A program made the position numbers and the translations under genes. Below are positions 28,001-40,000 of a stretch of DNA of 64,000 nt, piece after piece. The stretch comes from Taenia hydatigena. Its lineage: Eukaryota; Platyhelminthes; Cestoda; Cyclophyllidea; Taeniidae. The notes beneath the pieces are model-generated. The model was given only the letters and a program-made list of their open reading frames with translations, ran no database searches and had not been told where the DNA came from. Position 1 is the stretch's first letter; every line of letters starts with the position of its first letter. The stretch spans positions 510,287 through 574,286 of the forward strand of contig JADWOT020000009.1 of the NCBI GenBank assembly GCA_036345935.2, in the 5' to 3' direction.

Positions 28001-31000
28001 GTGGTGAAGTAATGAGCACTAGTAGATATAAAGTGCCTGATTAGCTCCTCACTAACCTAACTTGATTCTCAAAAACGAAGCAATTTAGGGTGACAGGAGG
28101 AGGGTAATGAAGCGAAGACATGCCAAACGATAACTTCAGATTTCACTGCAGTGGCTTCGGCAAATAACCCAGTCAGTGGTCAAGAGAACGACACATTTCA
28201 GGGAGGGCAGGTAATGACAAAGAGCGCTATTTCGCTGCTGCCCAAACCACTGTTGATAGGAACGATCCATTATTAATAATAGACGGTCCATGCATAAAGG
28301 TTCAATCGTAGTCCAACTGAGACTATTTATGTATGGTTTCGAGAGTTGCCTTTTGGTCAATGAGTTGAATTGACAAGAGCCAATTGACCTTATCATCCAA
28401 ATACGATAGTTTCTACCTCTCTCCCCGCATCGTCCTGATAACCAACAACATAATTAAGTGATTATCTTAGTGGCGCGTCACTGCCTTTGTCTTAAAAGGG
28501 TTCCTCGTCACCCTCATACTTTACCTGCCTCCGCATCGTTATGAAGATGACCTTCCAGGTGGATATTGGCTCCAACGTTGCTAATACCAATCTGGATTCA
28601 GTGTAAGTCAAGGCATAGGACTTTTAAATGAGAGGACTTCATTGGCTTTACCATTTTTCATCGACCTTCACGTAGTTTGCTTCCCTATTTCTCACGACTA
28701 GTATGATTGAGCACCACTACTTTCTGTCCCTCGTTTCGAATAGTCAACCCGTCTACAGCGTACCCGTTTGCCGATATCTGAGTACGCACGGGCACACAAA
28801 GGGTCCAAGTGTAGATTATTTGCTTACCTTTATTTTCAGCCAAAGTAATTGATGGGTCGCCATTTGCCATTCAATTGATAGCACCTCCAAACTACAAACA
28901 TCACTCCGATCATCTTAGACTATAATATCCATTTTACTGGTTTTCACTTTATTGCCTCTTTCATTGCTGGTAAGATGACGCGGTCCCTGTCGTAAAGACC
29001 AAAATGGCTTGGAGACAAAGAGAAACAACATCAAGGCCATCTATGCTTTCTTGCTACTATAATTTCATTGCCATAACGCGAATATACGATTGCCATCCCC
29101 ACACCCATTTCGTTTCCTGACTCCGGTTGATATAATTTTCGTAAAGGGAACATTCGACTCGTTCAGTCCGGGGTCAATTAATATGCCTGTTGCATTGAAA
29201 AACGACTGCATCTCAATTCCACCCATCGTGGCCTGATAAGCCGATGTCAACGGTTAGCATCCAGATGTGGCAAATTGTTTGCAGGGAAGCTGACTCGTGG
29301 TTACTTAAATTGAAGGCCGACTAAATGGTCTGTTGTCATGAGCGATTCGGTGGCATGTCGAGATCAAAAGCGACATTGCCACAGTCCATTGCGCATTCCG
29401 TGCCCGTTTTAAATAACAATATCTAGGTGTTTAGGTTGCGCTTGCCGTGGAGAGGATGTAGTCTCGGTTTCAATCGGAGGACGAATTGATTGCTATGGCA
29501 CAATTGGCTTGTTATGGTATAAAGGCAAGCCAAAACAGTCCCTCCCTGACTTCACTGTTATTACCAAATTTTTCTGGCAAGCCGTAAAAGAATGCGGCCG
29601 GATTTTATGAAGAAATACGAGAGACACAAAATGAACCCAGCCCAAGGGTCCGCAGTGAATTAAAGAGGGCAGCAAAGTGGCTTCTAAGATGTTACGGCAC
29701 TAAGCAATCGCAACCTATTAGCATTCGGAGCAAACGAGGTGGAACAATCAAATAAAAGAAATAGGAAGGTTGGAACCTGAATCACTACACGAGATTTAAT
29801 TGCGGCGAGGTTCGACATGCAACGCTTGCCAGTAAAGCAGTCGGGGGAACTAACCATGAATACGGTGAAGAAGTAGAGCAGAAGAACCATGTAGACCACA
29901 CGAAAGATGACAACAGGTCGGCGCAACGAGAAGAGGAGCATTGTGAGGCAACAAAGTGCGATCCAGTAGCGCACACACAAGCCGTGCAGAAATGCAGCTA
30001 GGAGATAATAAAAAATGGATTTTGATCAGACTCTTCTCACAGGTAGCACAAGCAAAATAAACCATTATTGATACTTGATCTGCTTCCAAAGGGATCGGGA
30101 GCTACTCCGGGGAAACAGTCCTTTATCAAGTTCGTGGGGCTTGGCATTCTAACTGCTAAGTTTGTCATGAATAAAAAAAATTAAAAGCGACCCATACTGC
30201 AATATGCTAGCTACAATGCCACGAGATTTAGAAGGCAGTTGAATTCCAAATCGAAAGAGGGTTATTTGGCAATCCGGATGCTCAACACCAACATTAATTT
30301 GATGATCACGAAAGTTGGTGAAATTTGTGAGCATAGCCTGCTGTCATAATTGTAGGGACTGTGAAAATGCGCGGGAATGTCCATAACGTGCATGCATTAC
30401 AAGGCACAGACAGGCGTCAGCTTAACCGCACGACAAACTTTACTAATATTCTCTCTACCCCTTTTGGACCAACAAAGGGTATTAGTTCTGTCTAACAAAC
30501 ATGTTCCAAAAGGCGTGAAGCCTCGTAACATCAGTACGGAACCATCCTGAGGTACCTTCAAAAAACACGCTTCAGATTAACGGTGGCAGGAGTAACTTCA
30601 GCAATGCGTAAAGTGAGCAATAAAAGTTCTTGAACACGTGGCGGAGGTTACATATTAGGCATCAGCAATGGGTAACAGAAAGCATGTTTCAAAAAAATCA
30701 GGTTCGACCTCGCTTCACGTTACGAAAAGCGTGAGTTACCCACAAAGTCCAAACAATTACAATGGAGATCCATTTGCTCGATACGACCAAACTTCGGTGC
30801 ACAGGAACAAAACATTTTTGAATAAACCCGGAATAGTCAACCGTTTGGAAAAAAGTCATCATTTTATAAGGACAAAACAATAATGCATATTTCGACCAAA
30901 AAGTGACCCATGAAAAGATCCTATACCATGCGTTGGGATGGGAGACAAGAAGAGGGATCCCAGCTCCTCCTGATTTGTCATATTCCCTCAACAAGACATC

Positions 31001-34000
31001 TTTAAGTGCTCTTTATAAGATACTCCTGGCTTTACCCAATCACGATGATTGCATGGGAAAGTGACAGCTCCAAAGATAATACGAGATAAGAATGGAGATT
31101 ACCAGGACTGGAAGTGGAAGTGGATTTTGCAGTTCCATACCATTGGGAAGAGGCGGTGGATTTTGGTGCTGAGTAACTGATTAACTCATATAAGAATAAT
31201 GAAAGGTAAGGGAGAATTGAACTCACAGCCGAGCTCTTGCTTTAGAATTTGAAAAAAAGTCTTACTCAACACCCCCCAAATGATTTGATCTAGCGTAATT
31301 TGTCGGCAGAAGGATAATGACAGGTGAATCACACGGTAATTCACACGAAACATTATTATGGAAACAGCATGAATTCAGCAATAACACCTTCACTCCTGCT
31401 CTGCGTATGGTTGGTTATGCGACGCCTTCCACGCTGCCTTAAAAATTGGACGCTGTCCACATCATTTTGCCCAAAGAAAAGCCACAAAAAGCAATTTTCA
31501 TGATTTTTTTTCTCGATCTCTTCCGATTGGTGGCCAAATTCCCATTCATTTCCCAACTCAATGCAATCCGGTTGCGCATAAAAAGCACTTAGCTCAAAAC
31601 AATGCAAACGCCTAGGGGAAAAGTAGAAAAAAATGCTGTTCATTAAATAGGGCGGAGTTTAAATAATTCAGCCTTCGGCAGCGTCGAACGTAATGGTAGC
31701 GGCGAAAAAAGAGCAACTTATTTCATCTACAAGCCCAACCATTCTGAGGATGATGTGACGTTCGCAATGAGTTCAACTACTTAAGCGTTGGAGGAGAAAA
31801 GCTGATTTTACGACGCCACTCTCAGCAATTGTGCGCTAGAAGTTTCCCTTGTTCTAATTTGATCACAAAGCAAGGAGGTCGTTTGATGGAAAAAAAACAA
31901 CTGTTTGTGACGAAGGGAATGCTACGGAGAAAAGATTTTAAAAATGGAGCGAAACTACCTTCACAAAAAGTCACCCAGCTAAGATGTACAGAATACAGCG
32001 AAAATTGGGTGACGTTTACGGCACCTGTCCGATCCTGAAATGCTGCTATTGTTGCGTAGTAAATAGTTCTCACCTCCCAAAACGTCGTCAGCGGAAACGG
32101 AAGTAAAAAGTACGAAGCAATTCCCATATTTGACCGAGATTATCAGCAATCCTTAAATCAACAACAGCGATTGATAAGCAAAATTTTGTGGGTACACGGT
32201 TACCAATTGGGCCCCTTAAATCTCCTCATTTAAACGCCAATAAGTAAATCACCTATTTAAACGACACAAAAACCCATGCAGAGCCATACCAGATAACGCA
32301 TAAAGATTAGGACCAGATGCTACAAAAGGGATGATCTTAAAGCTTTAAAAAAAGTCCCAAAAGGGAATGACGACCACTAAGTAGAGACGGCAAATCTCGC
32401 AACCAGCAATGTATTAGTAAAATTTCCATCCGAAAAGACGAAAATACGTGCTGATAAGAGTTAGGAGCTTTCAGACAGTTGACATTAAGCGGCAAAAACG
32501 CAAGAACAAACTAACCGGCAATGACTAATCGGGCTATTTTTTCACGTCCATCATCAAGCATGCTTACCAATAATAAAATACTTCCGGCTTTTCCGGTAGT
32601 CCAGCAACAGCACAGCTAAAAAGTTTTACGAGATGAGTAAAATACGGTTATTATTCCTCATTATTACGAAGTAGCAAAGTTGGAAGATTCCCTGTGGAGC
32701 GCTTTATTCCATCTGTAAACCTTCTCCTAGAGAGGTACATTTTTGCCAATTACACTTCATTAAAAGTTGCTTCTCATGAAGTTTGCAAGGCAAGACTCAG
32801 AACCTCCGCGCCCGCCTCACCTTCGTCTCCCGACTGTCCAGTTCAATTTGCATGCATGATCGTGTGATGGCGTAGTGACTGGCAAAGGTCGTAGTAACCG
32901 CCCACAGTCCGGTGGTTGTGGTTATTATCGGAGAAATATGGGGAACGGAGAGGAGAGGGAAGGTGAGGAAGGGACTTTCCTTCATCGTAATGTGCCACGT
33001 GAAGTCGGCCTTAGTCCATGTAGAGGACAATATGCCCCTATATGTCCAGAGGAAATAGCGCTTCTTTTAAATAGATTAACCAGTCACAACTGTCCCTCGC
33101 AAGAGAGTGGTTTTTGCACATCTTGTATCCGGTTGTACGGTCTGGAAAACCGAATACCAAACAGATAGATGACAGACGTATTCGTTTGACCTTCAGCAAG
33201 TGAACGATTCCTGGTGAACGGCTGCATCTGCGGCGCAACAGCGCCACAAAGTAAGCACACTTCGTTGGGCGTGAAGCGGGCATCGATTAAATTACTTGGA
33301 AACAATCGATGGACGATGTAAACCGGTTGCTTGGTTAACGCTTCATCAATTGCGTAAAGCATTAATGCAGGCCCTTTAGGTGTCAGTCCCAACGGCGCCC
33401 ATCTCCCTCCTCGCGACTATGAGGAAAAATGTATTTTCCTCAATGTGGTGCACACACCTCTAGATGACGCATCAGCAAGACTAAGCTGTTTGTCTAAACC
33501 ATTTTTGGGTGGTGGATGCTGCTTGCGAGCCTTCCCCAAGTGACATTCAAACGAAGTTTACATGCGGGTTATGCAAATCTGAAACTGTCACCATAGCTTG
33601 GCGCATATCAATGCGTGTGAACAAATGCATGCACGCTAGTTACACCAAAAAACCATTTAAAAAATCGTGGCCATTGGCTACTTGTGACGCCTCAAAGCTG
33701 TCAAAACGGCAGAGCTGACAGATTTTTTGATGATGAAATCGAAATCTCGCATTTCACAGCCCAGCATTTTCACAACTATTTGATCGATTACCCACTAAAG
33801 TTAACGAATTACCAAAGTGAACAACTCGTGGTAAGAACACATAAAAAAGAATCTGAGATGAACAGGTCAACCAAGCACAACATTCACAAAGCCCAGGATA
33901 GTGATAACTCAATTCAATTTTATGTCACTTAACACAAAACCTCTGAAATCCAAATGGGCACCATTTTAATCGCCTCCAATCCCGTTTATAAAGCACTCCA

Positions 34001-37000
34001 AGACTACATTTCACTTTTATCCTTCCACGGACCGGATCGGGAAAGCCGGTTAGAGCAGATTCGGTCTTTTTTTGAAAGAGAGACAATAATACAGTCACAT
34101 CACCTCTAACATTTAGTGAGTTAATTTTCCCGCCTCGAACTCGTAAAAATGCCTTCCTTAGACATCTTTAGGAGGGAGTCATTAACAGACCCGCACGTAA
34201 TGCTTAAGGATACAGTGGTTTCTGCAGCTATTCATGGTTTATAAATTGCATGAAAGTTAGTGCCAAGTTCGTGTAATACATATTGGCCTCTAGTCGGCTA
34301 TCGAATGCCTTGAATAGTACAATTGTAAACAACGCTAGTCGCGAATTCCAAAAAAAGTGTACAAGTGGATAACATTGTGAAATACAAATGCACTTTTCAG
34401 TGCTGGCTTTAGGTGTGCGCATCTAATCAAAGTGTTTCAGTTCGGTTGCGGCATCCACATCACGCCTTTTCGCCACAAATCAAGAAAGGGACCCGGTCAG
34501 AACATAAAGGGATTTCGCATACAATGTCCGCGGTGTCTTTGAGCAGGACTAGAGAATTCACGAAAAGCCAGTTTACTTTTCACAAAGAACTTAAGCGCTT
34601 ACCACTTCTGTAATGGGCTCGGATTCAAAATTCAATGAAAGAGATGCTTCAACCTTCGAGGGATTTACCCCAAATTCCATGTCTTTCTTGCTAGTAATTC
34701 AAATTACGTCCTAAGGTGACTACCTGGAAAGTAAGTCTTCTTAATTGACCACCGCAATAATGTGAAAAGCTAACTGGATCTTTCACAATTGATGACAACT
34801 CTTATTTCCCCATCGACACTAAAACTAAAAGTAGGACAATGAGGAGGCAAAATCTGTCCTCAGAAACTACTGCTAGAGCATTCAAAAATTTGTCTTTTCT
34901 TACGAAATAAAGTGAAGCATCAGGAAAAGAGGGAGAAAATAGGCAAACAAGTTTGAGATTTTCGCTACACATGAAGGCATTTTTATGTAGCATCTCCAAA
35001 CAGGAACGCAGAAAAAAGGAAAACATTTTAAGGATTTGATTGATCCTTGTTTAATGGATTTGGTCCATGAATAATCCCCTTTTACAATCAAATTTGGAAC
35101 ACTTTCAAGGGGAAAAAAGACAGAAATGATTCGCAGAATAAGGTGAAAATGCCCAAGTTTCGGTACTTTTACAAAGGAAAGTAGGAGAAAGTAAATAAGA
35201 ATAAGGGAATGCTTCATTACGGCAACGCACTTCAAGACTTCAATCTAATGAAATAGAGGAGATAGAGACTTCAGCTACTACAATTCCCGATGATTTTTTA
35301 TCAAAAGTGCAATAGATGCAGAAACAGGGTACTCGGAGGAATGACTCACTGAATTTGCGATATTGTAAATTGTCCACCACCGCAATACCTCCATACTGAC
35401 TGGAAGCAGCAGTGGTAGCAGCAACAGCTGTAGCATTGTCCAGTCCTCCTCCTCCACTTCCGCCTTGATTCCACTCTTCACTCCTTTCTACGCCAGTAGC
35501 ACCGCCAACTGCTGTTGCAGTGGTTGCAGCGCTGGTGGTGGCGGTGTGGACCACTGAACGCACAACGAAAGAGTGGCGGGATGAAGATGAAAAGGACGAC
35601 GACCGCTCCAACACAAAGAGACGCAGGTTCAGCCAGAAGAAGACCAGAAACATCAGCTGCATTGTGGTGAGGGTAAATAGTGTAAGACAGCAAACAGTAC
35701 CGCCTAAAAGTGAGCCATTGTCCCAAAACACGTTTGCATATCTCACAATGTAAGTTTGACCTAGCTACGGGTACAACCCTTCCATAAACCGATCATGAAA
35801 GGACTGGGAGAAGTGTTTTCCGTGGACCAATGTCACCTATGAGTATCATATGACACACCCAATCATAGCATCCAGAAGTTGAATAGGCAAGTCGTATTGT
35901 CTAGACTTGGAATAGCCAAGAACTCACCTGAAGAGACAGAGGCCACACAGGGACAGGCCAGCGATGCAGTCCAATCTCAGTAAGATTCAGATTCTTTTCT
36001 GGTAAGTTAGTCGGCAGTTCGGTCTCCCTGAGATCGAAGCAGTAGATATACTGTAGCAAAATTATGCACATGCCGTAGGCGACAATCAGAGGGCTGCAAT
36101 AGAGACAGGCCAGTCGCGAATTCGGTAGGATCCACAAGACGCACGCGGAGAGGAGGAGGATGAAGGATAACCAACTGCGTAAAACTACACTCCAGGCCTA
36201 GACGACAGGGAGAAGTTAGTTTTACGAATAATTGTTTAATGTAGGGGCGTAGCGCTATGAAACTGGTGCTTTCAATTAAACAAACAAAGCGAAGCCCAAT
36301 GAGGGTGGTACTCAGTGCACCGGCAAGTGGCACGAATATGGCAATGACCATTTCTGCCAACGAATGGGTGAAACTCATGCATATCCATCCACGACCATAT
36401 AATAAGACGTTTAACTGAGACGAATGGTTTAACCCCTTCCTCCCAAATCTTACGTTATTCAATAGCGTTCTCAGCCTTGGGAGTTTCTAGTCCACAGCCT
36501 TAGCAGTAAAAACTTTAAACATTCAGAAGGTGTAAAGCCTGACCATAGGCAACTGACGCGTAACTTGGCATCGAGTTGCAAACGAGAATAGTTTTCGTAT
36601 GAGAACGCTGAGATTTCTGCATAAATGAAGCTGCAGAGAAATAAAATAAAAGGTCTATACCTCCTTGAAGCTACCTTCCTTTCACTGTAAGTTGTCGGTT
36701 TTACTTGAGCAACCCCTGTATCATAAGCTAAAGTGGAAGGCTTGAAACCTACTCCTCTAACTCAAAACTAGATCAACCAGTGCCAAGACTTACCATCATG
36801 GCGATAAAGGTGAGAATATAGCTATTACGAATAGCCGAGTTGAGAAAACTGAGGAGAAGTGGACGCTGAGTAAGGGGTGAGAAAAAGTTAGCATTTTCGT
36901 CGAGGGCAACATCACCACCGATATGACGGAATCGGGTGGTTATCATGAAGGGAAAGACATCATAGACGGGTTGGGATCGGTCGGTGGGTCCCCCTGGTTT

Positions 37001-40000
37001 TGTCGAACGCCCTCCACCGCTTTCATTCGCGTTTACTGTTGAGGGCCGTGAGATCTGCTTTATTTCTGGTTCATCTGCTTGTACTAGAACCTGGAAGGAA
37101 GATGAGCGACAACGCAATCAATCGTTGCTAATAAAATGCCAAAGTTTTGCGTTCTTCCACCTTTATCGATAAAAATAACAACACAAAGAACTGTTTTCTA
37201 AGTGGTCAAAAATTACCAGGAACCAGAATGTAATCGGATTTTCAGCTCTGCAGCCGGGTTGAATGTTATACTAAAACGTTACAAAAAGGTGTCTGCTATC
37301 CATAGCTGAGTCTGAAAAGATCTTCAGTGGAAGATTAATCGAAGTCGCGTGTACGTTCGGCAAGCGCTCCAATATCGACTTCAGCAGAATGAAGAGTCAA
37401 CTACTTGCGATATCGGCTTATGAGCGTCGTGTAAATGACACCACAGTTGAAGGTAGCCGAGCTAGGCCGCTGGGTAACGATGAAGTAAAAAAAGATGACA
37501 GAGTGAAGTCATAAACGACCACATTTACAATAAACAACCATTTACTTCTAAACCAGCGTTTCTGTAGGAGGTTGACTGGTGTTGCAAACGATTTCGCTAA
37601 AGAACAGCGAATTGCTTCTAGTACTGCAAATCAGACAGCCCCTTAACAGGGGATTCGAGGAAAGTGTGTCCCAATGAATTATGAGATGGCTAAATATTGT
37701 TACAATCGTATATTTTCTCGCCTTGATGCGTAATCTGACATGTTCATCGTTCTTTTTTCACGAGCTGTTCGGAAACATCTGATTAATCTGTGATGTGGGA
37801 AAGCGACACCGAAAAGGGATAAGTTGTGTTTGCTTCACCACCCTCCCTCACGACTCGGCTACCGAGCTGGCGGCAGATGGAACTTTAACGTCATGAACCT
37901 TCAAAGATCTATTAAAATAATTTGGATACAATAATTATTTTCAGTACATTAATGTCAGCAAAAAACAGCTTCTACTGCCTGGTCAATTCCGACTTGTTAC
38001 GAAGTGAGATATGACAAGACGTCCATAGTAGACTCGATGACAACACTCGTGCGAATGCCCTCTGCACGCGATTTCAGTTGATATGCGATTAAGCGTAATA
38101 CTTCCCGACATACTTCCATCTGATTAGAGGAGACAGAGGCTCATGGTTGCAGTTAGTCACTCGAGACAGTAGGCAAGGTCTAGCCCATCTCCCGTACTTT
38201 CGTATGAGCAAAAATTACCACGAACGGGATATTAAAATAACCTGACAGCTAATTTCTACAGTGGAGTAATAACGCTAAGCGGCCTGCCCTTGATTAAGGT
38301 GAAAAAGGATTCATCCTCCACCTCATCAAGAGCTTTCCAGACTGGAACATTAAAATAACAAATCCGGGAAATTTCAAAAGTGAAAGTTGAGAGGAAGAGA
38401 CAGAAGTGAAAGATAATACAAGTCACTGATCCAGTTGACATTTCGACAGCAACTGTCCAGTTGGAGTTAAAGATGGAGTCAGGAAATACATATGCACTTG
38501 GGGTAACTAACAAAAGATGTACAGCCGTCTGCCTTACACTCATTTCACGGCAGCAATATTTGTACCTACTAAGTAAACATGCTGAGAGGAGGGGAGAGGG
38601 AGGAGGAGGAGAGGACAATCGCAGTCGACCAAATTTATTCGACCATAATAATAGCCGAAAATTCCACATTTGCCTGCAAAACTATGCGATAGCGAACAGC
38701 CTAGCGTGAGCTATTAAAAGTATTTTCGAGTTAATAACATTTTAACTCCATCTGACAACAAAGGCGGTCTACCCCCCTCATGCAACTGCTATCCGGCTGA
38801 TGAATTATCCAGAGGTAAGTGAACTGCGTAGAGACAAACCCCCTGGCCCTTATGATCACGTTAAAACTGAGGGGCACCGTTAAGAGTTAGCACTGTTTCA
38901 TACAATTGGTAAAGCATTTGCCAAGTGAACAAACATATAGTCCACCGATCATTCTCCCCACCTCCCAACCATGCATCACGCTTACTTTGTGTCGGTCTCA
39001 CCGTGCGAACGCAATTCTTCACCAAAACTCTTTCATTCGCTAAAGGGTAAACAACTGCTTGCTCATTACACGATACCCCATATGGCGCAATTTGGTAGGT
39101 ACGCAAGAGCATCTCGAGGGCTAGTCAGCATTAGTGAAACAGTCAATCGGAAGAAAGTGATATTTCCTCACTACCTCCAAGTGGTAATCATTATCCCTTC
39201 TTGACATCAAACGACTACATTACCTATTAAGAAATGGAGTAAACAGATAAGAAAGGTGAGATGGAAGCGGCCATTAGAGCTATGAGGCAAAGCCTACAAG
39301 TGACGAAATTCGAAGACTTGAGTGTCACAAAGGTGAAAAAACATTTCATAATCCTCTCAAACTTAATCGTCTTTATTATAAAAAACACGCAGTTACTTAC
39401 CTGTCATATGTGTCCGAGTCAGCGTCTCACAGAGCATAAACAAATAATTTAAAAGGTCTAGTAGCCAAGGCACGAACGTCGTTGCGTTAGTAAAAGAGGT
39501 GGTTGATTTCATCATTTTAGGCATGCACAAATCATAGTACCTAAGCAAAGTCCCAACGATGAAAAGCACTTAAAATTCTGACCAGTTGCAAACGTTGGGT
39601 AAGTCTCCGAGTCGTTACCACCACCCATGTTAAGAGAATCCCGGACATAGACGGGATAACAGTCGAATTGGTACTGTCTTATGCTTTACCATCGATCGCA
39701 GTCGCAGATCGGAGGATATTTGAGCATGAGCACACAAACTAGACTCACAACAGTCTCCGTGGTAGGTGGGTCATCCAGATCAATGAGGGTCTGGTCGACA
39801 TTGGACTGATCAATCTGTGACAGTGGACCAGCCACAGCATCTGGGCCAGAGTTCTGATTTGTGTTCAAAAGCAGTGGCTCATTCAAACTCGTTGATGGGT
39901 CCTGATGATTAAGCTCATCCGCAGGTTGCTGACGCTATGAAGTAAGCAAGTGATTGGAGAATAAAAGCATATCTCTTCCACCTTACCTGTCGCTGCAGTA

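Noticed and set aside
38861..39112. 83-codon minus-strand frame between Piezo exons 8 and 9
   Set aside because: It has no membrane segment, no similarity to the linker, and is not required by phase.
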